Assembly (NCBI GenBank): GCA_937898415.1
Contig: CALDLA010000020.1
Location: forward strand, 1-24,052
DNA length: 24,052 nt
Origin: an uncultured Prevotellaceae bacterium
GTDB lineage: Bacteria; Bacteroidota; Bacteroidia; Bacteroidales; Bacteroidaceae
Direction of reading: 5' to 3'
The position numbers and the translations under genes are program-made. This document shows positions 16,647 to 23,988 of this stretch, in pieces (the first letter of the stretch is position 1; the number at the start of each line of letters is the position of its first letter). The notes below the pieces were generated by a model. The model worked only from the letters and a program-made list of their open reading frames with translations. It had not been told where the DNA came from and ran no database searches.

Positions 16647-18041
16647 TTACTTTACAATCTTCAAATCCTTGTTGACATAATATAACGGCTGCTTATACGC
16701 ATAGCACATCAACACAAAACGGTCTTTCATATCCATGTGAGTATAGTGATTCACCGCATCACTGCCCTCATGATGCAATCCGGCTGCATACATGTTTATC
16801 TGGGCCTTAGTCAGAATGTCCACATGGGTCTTACGGCATATCTTGCTGCTGGCCAATTCATACAGAGGCTCGTACTGGTTATTGCCCAGTTCATCATTGA
16901 ACACTGCACATTTGCGATCTATGCCGCAATACTTTATCAGTTCCTTGATTTTTACATTATAGCCACTCTTGCCACAAATATACTTTAAGACATGGAATTG
17001 AAACTTATACTTCATGATGATGTCATAGGCAAAGCGCATCACAGGAGTTTCAATCTCCTTACGACCCACATTTTCTCTGAGCGTTTTTTCAGGCAAATAG
17101 TGTACATACATGACTCCCTCATCCGATACTGCAATGTTTTCCATCGACAGCCGTTTGAACTCACTGATTCGGCAACCAAAAGCGCATTGTAACAGAAAAG
17201 CATCCTTCGTTTCCTGTAAAGTCTCTGGCACCTCCGTGTCCTTCAGCTTTAGAAATTCTTCTTGAAGAAGGAAAACAGGTGGATTGTATGACTCACGCAT
17301 CATCGTCCGCTTTTTGTTCTTACCCAGATGGACAAAAGGGGAAATGCTTAACTCACCTTTTTCTATCAGCTCATTAAAGAATGCCTGAACACATTTCATC
17401 TTGGCAGCAACAGTATTCTGGTCACGACGCTCCGTTGGTACATTTCTGGTCATCAGTAAATCATACAGACTCTTATGCTTTTTCACATATTTGTATTCAT
17501 CAAACAGAAATTGACGATAATCCGTGATGTCATCTGCATCTAATTCTGACGGAGTGACTTTCAACCTGTGCTGAATAGTTAAGAAACGAGTTAGCTCTCC
17601 TAACGAAACCTTGTAGTGTCTCTGCCTACCCTCTCCAAAATTACCATCCCTTAGGCCATCATCAATATATTTTGAGAACCTGTCAATAAGTGTCATCTCC
17701 GTTAGAGCCTTTACGCTTTTCTGGGGATGGAGTATCATGGTGATAGCTTTCTCTAACTCATCAGTCGTTATTCGGGTTTTATCCTTCTGTTCGCACAATT
17801 GTTTGTAGGCTGTTTCCATAGCATCAATCTCCGTATCAATGTCAAGCTTTAGCTTTTTGTTATAGACACTGACACGTGGCTTCAGTTCGCCATTATCAGC
17901 AAACTTATCCAAATCCTTCAAGTCTGCATCAATCTCGCTCTTATGGTACAAGTCAACGCCTCTACCATCACGCAAGCGGAAACGGAGCCGGATAGTTCCT
18001 TCAGCCTTATTAGTCCTCTTTACTATCGTTAGTCCTTTCAT
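16647..18041 (-). CDS. Tyrosine recombinase (integrase) of the tRNA-Arg island
   Basis: A 464-residue protein of the Bacteroidales integrase type: N-terminal arm-binding domain, SAM-like core-binding domain (about 115-235) and C-terminal catalytic domain. Catalytic residues visible are R291 (CAFGCRISEFKRL), R403 and H406 (ICRKTHVD), H424 (GLHHEGSD) and nucleophile Y433 (NHYTHMD). It should insert and excise the island at the tRNA-Arg 3' end. The gene lies just inside attR, starts with an ATG about 31 nt after the predicted transcription start, and its promoter is overlapped by repeated TTTGCACCAC sites, suggesting autoregulation. The next gene follows after 3 bp. Confidence 0.93.
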   Translation of the reverse strand: MKGLTIVKRTNKAEGTIRLRFRLRDGRGVDLYHKSEIDADLKDLDKFADNGELKPRVSVYNKKLKLDIDTEIDAMETAYKQLCEQKDKTRITTDELEKAITMILHPQKSVKALTEMTLIDRFSKYIDDGLRDGNFGEGRQRHYKVSLGELTRFLTIQHRLKVTPSELDADDITDYRQFLFDEYKYVKKHKSLYDLLMTRNVPTERRDQNTVAAKMKCVQAFFNELIEKGELSISPFVHLGKNKKRTMMRESYNPPVFLLQEEFLKLKDTEVPETLQETKDAFLLQCAFGCRISEFKRLSMENIAVSDEGVMYVHYLPEKTLRENVGRKEIETPVMRFAYDIIMKYKFQFHVLKYICGKSGYNVKIKELIKYCGIDRKCAVFNDELGNNQYEPLYELASSKICRKTHVDILTKAQINMYAAGLHHEGSDAVNHYTHMDMKDRFVLMCYAYKQPLYYVNKDLKIVK

Positions 18042-18052
18042 ACCTATTCTAT

Positions 18053-18142
18053 TATTAAAGCATGTTTCAAATGTGGTGCAAAGGTACTATTTTTGCACCA
18101 CCAAACCAAACTTTTGCACCACATTTTTGAAACGCTTTAATA
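18053..18142. repeat. Right-end arm sites within a large imperfect inverted repeat
   Basis: The motif TTTGCACCAC/GTGGTGCAAA occurs at 18073-18082 (minus orientation), 18092-18101 and 18113-18122. The last two are 21 bp apart, two helical turns. The outer ones sit in a long dyad from TATTAAAGC (18053-18061) to GCTTTAATA (18134-18142), whose arms also share GTTTCAAA and TGTGGTGCAAA with small indels. Confidence 0.75.
18079..18110 (-). promoter_or_regulatory. Integrase promoter
   Basis: Minus-strand TACCTTTG (18079-18086) is an exact TAnnTTTG box, with TTTG at 18107-18110 separated by 20 bp, the ideal -33/-7 spacing for Bacteroidetes. The promoter is embedded in the TTTGCACCAC sites. Confidence 0.8.
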
Positions 18143-18210
18143 TATTTAACTTCGTAAATATCTGATTTACAACACAAATCGTCTCATAAATATTTCACAG
18201 TATTTCAATT

Positions 18211-18231
18211 TTTGAATCCCAACGGGATCAC
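18211..18231 (+). repeat. attR core (copy of tRNA-Arg 3' end)
   Basis: An exact 21-bp repeat of 55-75 in the same orientation. It marks the right end of the island; only the 3' fragment of the tRNA is present here, so it is not a second tRNA gene. Confidence 0.9.
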
Positions 18232-18242
18232 ACACCGAAAAT

Positions 18243-18277
18243 ATCGAGAAACTCCCATAAATAAAGGGTTTCTCGAT
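18243..18277 (+). terminator. Hairpin just beyond attR
   Basis: A perfect 10-bp stem ATCGAGAAAC (18243-18252) / GTTTCTCGAT (18268-18277), starting 12 bp after the att core. Its position mirrors the terminator after attL, so it is probably the tRNA terminator brought by the previous occupant of the site. Only a weak T-rich tail follows. Confidence 0.6.
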
Positions 18278-18339
18278 GTTTCGTATAAGGAAATCAGAGT
18301 TCCATTTTTGGTTCTCATTTCCAAATTTGAGCCCCGAAA

Positions 18340-18413
18340 TCGCCGCAAAATCGCCGCAAAAATGGCTCAAAAGGCGAAAATCGCCGCAAAATCGCCGCAA
18401 AATCGCCGCAAAA
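18340..18413. repeat. 11-bp iterons TCGCCGCAAAA (2 + 3 copies)
   Basis: Copies at 18340-18350 and 18351-18361, then 18381-18391, 18392-18402 and 18403-18413, all in exact 11-bp register. Five in-phase copies between the att core and the second integrase gene suggest that integrase's arm-type sites or an operator. The array also creates a false N-terminal extension of the integrase reading frame. Confidence 0.7.
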
Positions 18414-18511
18414 AAACAGGGTCGAAATTGACGCAAAAAAGACCCGATGAAGGCTTATATATTGACGCGAGGATTGGTTCCAGTATTAACAATTTAAAAA
18501 AGTTTATCAAA

Positions 18512-19741
18512 ATGGCAACCATTTCCATTGAATTCGGGAAGGAATCTTCCCAAAAGACGCGTGAGGTCTATCTGTTGGTAAGACAGGGCAAGACCAGACA
18601 AAGAGTAAAAACAGGGGTAAGACTCAATGAACAAGAATACTCTCCCAAGACGAAGAAGATCAAGTCCATTGAGAAGGCTCGTATTGTCGAGAAACTGAGG
18701 TTAGACCTCATCGACAACATGAGTAATCTGACTGCAGGGGCTATGGCAGGAGACCCTGATGATGCTCATACCATTACAAAGAAGATCATCAAGAAGCAGG
18801 AGAAGAAGGAACTGGAGTTCTTTGCGTATGCAGAGGATTGGGTGTCAAGAGCCAAGATCAAAGGTGCCAAGAACTATCTGACCATGCTCAACACCCTCGA
18901 GAAGTTCTTGGAATGCCGCAAACTCTTCTTTCAAGAGATTACCGTTACATTCCTCAAAGACTTCGAGGCGTTCCTTGATGACCGCCCAAGAGCCCAATCA
19001 CTCTACATCGGACAGATGCGCCATATCTTCCGTGAAGCGATGCTGGAGTACAACACCAATGATGAAATCGTCATCAAGAACGACCCGTTCTTACGCTACA
19101 AGGCTCCCAAGCAAGTGCTCAAAAAGGGTGTCAGGGCTTTAAGCCTGGAACAACTCATGAAGGTGGTCAACTACCAGCCCAAAAAGAATACGCTGGCAGA
19201 ACTGGCCCACGATTGCTTCATCCTCTCCTTCTGCCTGATGGGCATGAACTCTGTGGACATGTACCAAGTCAGTTGTCTGGAAAACGGCACCATCAAGTAC
19301 AAACGGACTAAGACCAGAGATCGTCGAAGCGACGAGGCCTACATTGAGGTCAAGGTACATCCCTACATTCAGCACCTCATGGAAAAATGGAAAGGTGAAG
19401 ACCGGATATTCAGATTCTACAAGAAATACTACTGTGCTGAGTGCTTCAATCAGAACCTGAACATCGGCCTAAAGACGATTGGCAAGGCTGTTGGTATCAA
19501 TAAACTCCAATTTTACCAGGCCCGCCATACTTTCGCCACCCTATCGAGGAATCTCATGAAGTTCAGTAAGGGTGATGTTGATGAAGCCCTCAACCACGTT
19601 GGCAACTACGAAATTGCAGATGTCTATATCACCAAAGACTTCTCCATCATCAACGACAACAACTTCAAGTTGCTTGATAAGGTGTTCAACTTCACCAAAT
19701 CGAAAAGAGGCAGAAAGCCAAAGAAACAGGAAGTTGCTTAA
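18512..19741 (+). CDS. Second tyrosine recombinase (phage-integrase SAM-like type)
   Basis: From MATISIEFGK at 18512 the protein has 409 residues: N-terminal arm-binding domain, core-binding domain (about 100-190) and catalytic domain. Catalytic signatures are R338 in FYQARHTFATLS, H362 in NHVGNYE, and nucleophile Y372 in ADVYITKDF. The usual first arginine is replaced by asparagine in CLMGMNSVDMY (N246), and the first position of the HxxR motif is tyrosine; such divergence occurs in some Bacteroidales integrases. The frame is open back to 18212, but that stretch translates the iterons and att core, so the ATG at 18512 is chosen. A lysine-rich tail (KSKRGRKPKKQ) ends the protein. It probably belongs to a second element beyond attR. 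Confidence 0.88.
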   Translation: MATISIEFGKESSQKTREVYLLVRQGKTRQRVKTGVRLNEQEYSPKTKKIKSIEKARIVEKLRLDLIDNMSNLTAGAMAGDPDDAHTITKKIIKKQEKKELEFFAYAEDWVSRAKIKGAKNYLTMLNTLEKFLECRKLFFQEITVTFLKDFEAFLDDRPRAQSLYIGQMRHIFREAMLEYNTNDEIVIKNDPFLRYKAPKQVLKKGVRALSLEQLMKVVNYQPKKNTLAELAHDCFILSFCLMGMNSVDMYQVSCLENGTIKYKRTKTRDRRSDEAYIEVKVHPYIQHLMEKWKGEDRIFRFYKKYYCAECFNQNLNIGLKTIGKAVGINKLQFYQARHTFATLSRNLMKFSKGDVDEALNHVGNYEIADVYITKDFSIINDNNFKLLDKVFNFTKSKRGRKPKKQEVA

Positions 19742-19762
19742 GGTATCCGCCTGCAATAAAAA

Positions 19763-19801
19763 CCCAATCCCCACACTTTAATACTTGGTGTGGGGATTGG
19801 G
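19763..19801 (+). terminator. Strong hairpin after the second integrase
   Basis: A perfect 14-bp stem: CCCAATCCCCACAC (19763-19776) with GTGTGGGGATTGGG (19788-19801), 22 bp after the integrase stop. With A residues before it, it may terminate convergent transcription from the Vsr side as well. Confidence 0.75.
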
Positions 19802-19826
19802 TATACAGCAAATCGCTCTGTTCATC

Positions 19827-19875
19827 GCAATTGTCCGACGAATTCAAAATTTTTCGAATTGTTGCGGACAATTGC
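19827..19875. repeat. Inverted repeat between convergent genes
   Basis: GCAATTGTCCG (19827-19837) is complementary to CGGACAATTGC (19865-19875), with an inner GAATT/AATTC dyad around an AT-rich centre. It lies 14 bp before the Vsr 3' end; a terminator for the minus strand or a protein-binding dyad are both possible. Confidence 0.6.
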
Positions 19876-19888
19876 AACAAACATCCTG

Positions 19889-20440
19889 TCAAACGACATC
19901 TCCTTCTGCTGCCATTGGCATTTGCTGGTCCTCTTCATTCAGCTGCGGATAGGCAGTAACACGGGCTTGATGATCTTGCAACCATATATGGTTCAGCGTG
20001 AATGCAATCGACTCCAGCGTTTCTTCCCGCTTCGACGGCTTCAGTTCACACTCCCATACCGTGATGCAGTGCCAGCCCATTTCAGCCAGTTTACGTTGTT
20101 CCTCCTTGTCACGCTCCTTGTTTCTTCGAATCTTAGCTACCCAGAACTCACGATTCGTCTTCGGAATCTTGCAACATTCCGAACTCTCAATGATTTCTTC
20201 CGTCTTACATCTTAAATCAGACATCACCTTGTGTCCATGCCAGAAGCATCCATTTACAAAGATGCACGTCCTATACTTCCTCAGTACCAAGTCTGGATGT
20301 CCTGGCAGCCACTTGTGGTTCAGCCTATACCTGAACCCACGTTTCCACAGTCCACGACGCACAATCATCTCCGGCTTCGTGTCCTTCGAGTGGATTGAAG
20401 CCATATTCTTGTGCCGTTGTTGTGGAGTCAGGTGGTCCAT
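19889..20440 (-). CDS. vsr: Vsr-type (very short patch repair) endonuclease
   Basis: A 183-residue protein with the whole Vsr signature: MASIHSKDTKPEMIVRRGLWKRGFRYR at the N-terminus, LPGHPDLVL with the catalytic-type aspartate D50, the zinc/catalytic histidine region IFVNGCFWHGH (C65, H68, H70), FWVAKIRRNKERD, and GWHCITVWECE. Vsr nicks next to T:G mismatches made by deamination of 5-methylcytosine. Family members are usually about 130-150 residues; this one has a C-terminal extension of about 40. No cytosine methylase is visible in the window. After removal of the IS630 element the upstream DUF2357 gene ends 3 bp before this ATG, so Vsr belongs to a restriction-type operon and could act as a nuclease there rather than in repair. 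Confidence 0.9.
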   Translation of the reverse strand: MDHLTPQQRHKNMASIHSKDTKPEMIVRRGLWKRGFRYRLNHKWLPGHPDLVLRKYRTCIFVNGCFWHGHKVMSDLRCKTEEIIESSECCKIPKTNREFWVAKIRRNKERDKEEQRKLAEMGWHCITVWECELKPSKREETLESIAFTLNHIWLQDHQARVTAYPQLNEEDQQMPMAAEGDVV

Positions 20441-20443
20441 AGG

Positions 20444-20540
20444 TTAGCGCATAAGTTCTCCCCAAGTTGCGAACCAAGGCTTAGCTGTACTCCTACCTCG
20501 CCCAAGACCTGGTATTTGTGAATACTCTTGTGACTTGCTA
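20444..20540 (-). pseudogene. Severed C-terminal end of the DUF2357 gene
   Basis: Read on the minus strand from the IS insertion point, this piece continues the DUF2357 frame for about 31 codons (SKSQEYSQIPGL, then GRGRSTAKPWFATWGELMR) to a TAA at 20444-20446. It is cut off from the main gene (21855-23987) by the IS630 element. The TAA is 3 bp before the Vsr ATG. Confidence 0.85.
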
Positions 20541-20571
20541 GTAGTCTGTAAAGTCTAAAAGTTGACTAAAG
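20541..20571 (+). repeat. IS630 left inverted repeat
   Basis: The perfect reverse complement of 21835-21865; the complementarity runs three bases further outside because the target is CTAG at both ends. Confidence 0.93.
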
Positions 20572-20714
20572 CTCTCTATTATGCGCGTCAATCAGGCTCC
20601 ATGTCTTGAGCAAAACAGAATTGGCTTAACCTGTTGATTATCAGTTAAATAACTTGCATATGTCAGATATTTTTCGTACCTTTATAGCTGAAAATCAATC
20701 ACTTGAATTCAGCT

Positions 20715-21851
20715 ATGCCGAAGCGAAAATACGCCGTAAGACTCACAGAAAAGGAGCGCGAAGAACTCGGGTCCATCGTCTCCATAGGCAAAAGTGCATC
20801 ACGGACCATAAAACGTGCCCATGTTTTACTACGTCTCGATAGTAATGCCAATGTAAAATGTGCCATTGATGAGCTGCACAAGGTTCTGGGCATATCCAGG
20901 AACACCGTCAACAATATACTAAAGGACTACCAGAGAAGGGGTATAGAGTGCATCTACCGCAAGAAACGCGACACCCCTCCTGTCGAAGGGAAGATAACGG
21001 GCGACGTGGAGGCCCACCTGATAGCACTTGCCTGTCATGCTCCTCCTGAGGGGTACTGCAAATGGACGTTGAGACTATTGTCAGAAAGAATGGTACAGAT
21101 GAATTATATAGACAGCATAAGCCACACTACGGTCGGAAAGATCCTCAGGGAGAACAGCCTGAAACCCCATCTGGTTGAGCAGTGGTGCATCCCCAAGGAG
21201 CAAAGCGCGGATTTTGCGGCCTGCATGGAGGATGTTCTGGAAGTCTACAGCCGCCCGTATGACGAACGGTATCCCGTTGTCTGCATGGACGAGAAGCCTC
21301 TGCAGCTGCTGGGCGAAGCCCGCAAGGGGCGGCGCAAGAGCAACGGCGCCATGATCCAGGACAGTGAGTATGTCCGTAATGGTACATGCAGCATATTCCT
21401 GTTTACGGAGCCACTTGCAGGTTTCCGCCATGCCAAAGCCCTGGAGCATAGGACAAAGGCTGACTGGGCTGGGCAGATGAAATGGCTCGCAGATGAGATA
21501 TACCCTGATGCCGAGAGGATAATAATGGTGTGCGACAACCTGAACACGCACGACAAGAGCTCGTTCTACGAGGCATTCCCACCAGCGGAAGCATTGAGGC
21601 TTGCCAAACGGTTCGAGTTCCACTATACCCCCAAGCATGGCAGCTGGCTCGACATTGCAGAAATAGAGCTGTCCGCACTGTCAAAACAATGTCTCGGGAA
21701 AAGAAGGATTGACAATCTGGATGACCTGAATGCGGAACTGGAGAAATGGCATACCGATAGGAACAACAGGCAGAAGGGAGTAGACTGGCAGTTTACGAAT
21801 GAAGAGGCAAGGGTTAAACTAAAACACTTGTACCCTTTAGTCAACTTTTAG
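20715..21851 (+). CDS. IS630-family DDE transposase
   Basis: From ATG (20715) the protein has 378 residues. The N-terminal part is a helix-turn-helix (DELHKVLGISRNTVNNILKDY). The DDE catalytic core shows VVCMDEKP (first D, about 192), IIMVCDNLNTH (second D, about 274) and TPKHGSWLDIAEIEL (third acidic residue E, about 316), the standard IS630 motifs. A TTG at 20703 is in frame, but the ATG gives the typical MPKRKYAVRLTEKE start. The frame is complete and probably active; the last codons and stop are supplied by the right terminal repeat. Confidence 0.95.
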   Translation: MPKRKYAVRLTEKEREELGSIVSIGKSASRTIKRAHVLLRLDSNANVKCAIDELHKVLGISRNTVNNILKDYQRRGIECIYRKKRDTPPVEGKITGDVEAHLIALACHAPPEGYCKWTLRLLSERMVQMNYIDSISHTTVGKILRENSLKPHLVEQWCIPKEQSADFAACMEDVLEVYSRPYDERYPVVCMDEKPLQLLGEARKGRRKSNGAMIQDSEYVRNGTCSIFLFTEPLAGFRHAKALEHRTKADWAGQMKWLADEIYPDAERIIMVCDNLNTHDKSSFYEAFPPAEALRLAKRFEFHYTPKHGSWLDIAEIELSALSKQCLGKRRIDNLDDLNAELEKWHTDRNNRQKGVDWQFTNEEARVKLKHLYPLVNF

Positions 21852-21865
21852 ACTTTACAGACTAC
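21835..21865 (-). repeat. IS630 right inverted repeat
   Basis: It mirrors 20541-20571 perfectly, contains the transposase stop (21849-21851), and supplies the final codons and stop (TAA) now used by the truncated DUF2357 gene on the other strand. Confidence 0.93.
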
Positions 21866-23987
21866 TAGTATCAAAAGAAAAAACTAAATAATAATTGTGG
21901 CCTAAATCCGTAAATCCCTTCTTTTGCAATGCATCCTTTGACATGAAACGCGGGCCAATACCTTTCAGCTTGTATAAAGTACCAGATGTGCCATTATGCA
22001 GCATCACATATTTAGCATTCAACGCTCTTGGTTCCATAACAATAGCACCTGCATCCTCTTCTGTACGCAGATAACACAAGCCCAATTCTTTCATCTTTGC
22101 CAATTTGTCTTTTCTTGCAAAGTTAACAAGTACCACATCGTCAGGATCTTGATATTCCAACCCATGTTGTGGAGCCACATTTTTGTATAAGTAAAGTTTC
22201 ATACGACTCCGTTTCAGCCATTCCTCTATTTGTTCGCGCAAGACTTGTTCACTGCTATTAGGATCAACGGTTATTCCTTCTGATGGTCTCAATGGGAAAG
22301 CTCCAATGCCAATGGCTTTGATAGAGTTATAATAACGCGAATTTTCTAATTCCTCACGCGTATAATTTCCAGGGAAGAGGACATATCCGCCTATCACTTC
22401 ACGCTTGGGCTTTTGATTGGTTGGTTCAATGTAATAGATAGCATCACGATAGCGGTGCATTTGATCTATGGCTTCGCTGGGAGGAATATCCATATCATCT
22501 GGATGACTATCGCTGATACGATATTTTGCATCGAAAAGGAAGGTGTACTGAATATCCCGCTGTCGCTTTGTCAATCGTAACACTATATCAGGGCGTTGTT
22601 GCGTAGTGAATGTCGTAGTATCTTTAATAGCTGATGTTATCCGGCTGTCATCTTCTCTTACGGGTGCATTATACATTACCGATGCCAGTTCCACATTGTC
22701 TTCTGTCCTTAGAAAAGTGACTTCAGAATGGGTTCCCCAGTTCAAATCACGGATAAACTGCGGAGTCAGGCTCTTGCCTTTGTATTGAGAAACTGCCTTA
22801 TCACCCAGCAACTCGGAAACGATATTTTTCACCTTCAGGAAACACCATATCTCATACAGCATGGCGATATCCTTTGTTTCCAGTTTATTTATGCACTCTT
22901 CCAGTTCGTATCCGCACTGTAATTCTATCCATTTCTGGTAAATGGTTCGGTAATTAATGGATTTTTTCATGACTAACGAGTCCTGCGAGAACCCCTTGAA
23001 TATTCCAATATTCCTGAAGAAAGGATGGCTCACCAGCCGTTGCAGTTCTTCTCCCATTTCTTCAAGCTTGCTTTCCATTATCTTGGATTTGGCTATTGTA
23101 TTTCGGATATGCTGGCTCACTATGGTAAACCGTTGCAGCGTTTGCCGCATCACAAATTTCAGGAAACGGTTCTCTACCGTGTCATTGGTATGACAAAGTT
23201 CATGTGTACGGTAGAGGTGATGAGGGTCATCTTTGAATTCGTAATATTCATTTTCTAATTCGCGCTCTATCCATCTCAGTCTCTCCTGTCTCTCATAAGT
23301 AACTCTATCGTGCAGTTTTCGCCTCGGTGAATTAATGATTTGTCGGCAGGCTTTGGTTATGTTCTCAAAACACGATTGGAAAATCTGCCACCAAATCAAA
23401 TCAGTCGATTCACCACCTCGAGTACGGAAGTTGATGTAGGTCTCACGCATAAAGGCAAACGACAGCATACTATACTCCCGCTCAATGTCTCGGATAATCC
23501 ACTTCATATCTGTGCGGTAGTCCATCTTGTAACTCAGCACCTCGGTAGTGAACCGCATACTCTTTGCCTTCCCGTTTTTCTTGTAGTTCAGACAGATGTC
23601 TGTTTTCCCGACCTGATTGCCAAATCCTATAGCACCAAATAGCAGGTTTCCGTCACTACTCAGTTGTGCATCTTTAGTAACGTTAGAAAACAGAAGCGAC
23701 ATCTCAGTCACACCATCTTCACCTTGAATTAATATGGGATATTGCGTATTCTCAAAGAAAAGAGCTTCGCGCACCTGTCGCTTGCTCTCACTCTCATGTC
23801 CGTTGAATATAAAGAAAGTATCATTTTGCGTAGTGACAAATTCTGCATTCAACTTTTCACTACCACTCTCAACGCATAAATTGTCCATTGCCTTTCGAAT
23901 GCGGTCAATGGTTTTGTTGCACGAAAAGCGCATTCGGACATCGTCATTCCGAATTTCAAAGTTGAATATGTTCCCCTTCGTCGCCAT
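21855..23987 (-). CDS. DUF2357 / PD-(D/E)XK nuclease (McrC-like), C-terminus altered by IS630
   Basis: A 710-residue protein. The long N-terminal half matches DUF2357-type proteins. The C-terminal half holds a PD-(D/E)XK nuclease core: E379 (MLYEIWCFLK), D467 (QRPDIVLRL), D486-A-K488 (FLFDAKYRI) and Q509 in AIDQMHRYRDAIYY. Such proteins pair with McrB-like AAA+ GTPases in type IV, modification-dependent restriction, so the partner is expected upstream, beyond the window edge. The natural end has been replaced: the last two residues and stop come from the IS630 terminal repeat, and about 30 native residues are missing (see 20444-20540). The nuclease core is intact, so the protein may still work. 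Originally it was about 738 residues and followed directly by vsr. Confidence 0.82.
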   Translation of the reverse strand: MATKGNIFNFEIRNDDVRMRFSCNKTIDRIRKAMDNLCVESGSEKLNAEFVTTQNDTFFIFNGHESESKRQVREALFFENTQYPILIQGEDGVTEMSLLFSNVTKDAQLSSDGNLLFGAIGFGNQVGKTDICLNYKKNGKAKSMRFTTEVLSYKMDYRTDMKWIIRDIEREYSMLSFAFMRETYINFRTRGGESTDLIWWQIFQSCFENITKACRQIINSPRRKLHDRVTYERQERLRWIERELENEYYEFKDDPHHLYRTHELCHTNDTVENRFLKFVMRQTLQRFTIVSQHIRNTIAKSKIMESKLEEMGEELQRLVSHPFFRNIGIFKGFSQDSLVMKKSINYRTIYQKWIELQCGYELEECINKLETKDIAMLYEIWCFLKVKNIVSELLGDKAVSQYKGKSLTPQFIRDLNWGTHSEVTFLRTEDNVELASVMYNAPVREDDSRITSAIKDTTTFTTQQRPDIVLRLTKRQRDIQYTFLFDAKYRISDSHPDDMDIPPSEAIDQMHRYRDAIYYIEPTNQKPKREVIGGYVLFPGNYTREELENSRYYNSIKAIGIGAFPLRPSEGITVDPNSSEQVLREQIEEWLKRSRMKLYLYKNVAPQHGLEYQDPDDVVLVNFARKDKLAKMKELGLCYLRTEEDAGAIVMEPRALNAKYVMLHNGTSGTLYKLKGIGPRFMSKDALQKKGFTDLGHNYYLVFSFDTSSL

Positions 23988-23988
23988 T

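Larger units (their letters stand above)
55..18231. mobile_element. tRNA-Arg-integrated mobilizable defence island (~18.16 kb)
   Basis: The element is delimited by the 21-bp direct repeats at 55-75 and 18211-18231. An integrase gene sits just inside the right end and reads away from it, and candidate arm-type integrase sites lie inside both ends. The backbone comprises integrase, unknown partner, excisionase-like protein, ATPase, toprim protein, candidate oriT and relaxase. No conjugation (tra) genes are visible, so it would be mobilized by a helper rather than self-transmissible. Cargo is an MBOAT/SGNH cassette and a KAP-CHAT / AlbA_2 / SIR2 block. The relaxase reading frame has an in-frame stop, so current mobility is uncertain. 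Confidence 0.88.
20541..21865 (+). mobile_element. IS630-family insertion sequence (1325 bp)
   Basis: It is bounded by perfect 31-bp terminal inverted repeats at 20541-20571 and 21835-21865 (outermost bases GTAGTCTGTAAAGTC) and flanked by a TA duplication (20539-20540, 21866-21867), the IS630/Tc1-mariner target rule. It contains one transposase gene, whose stop codon lies inside the right repeat. The sequence between the left repeat and the transposase holds a promoter-like TACCTTTA at 20677-20684. Confidence 0.95.

Noticed and set aside
18211..18231. Second tRNA gene
   Set aside because: Only the T-arm/acceptor 3' part is present; no D or anticodon arm precedes it.
18340..18413. CRISPR-like array
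   Set aside because: Repeats are only 11 bp, mostly contiguous and with no spacers; in-phase iterons fit better.
18212..18511. N-terminal extension of the second integrase from a TTG in the att core
   Set aside because: It would translate the att core and the 11-bp iterons into a lysine/arginine-rich stretch unlike integrase N-termini; the ATG at 18512 gives the normal start.
21081..21638. Minus-strand ORF of 185 codons within the IS
   Set aside because: It is antisense to the DDE core of the transposase, a common GC-biased shadow frame without recognisable motifs.
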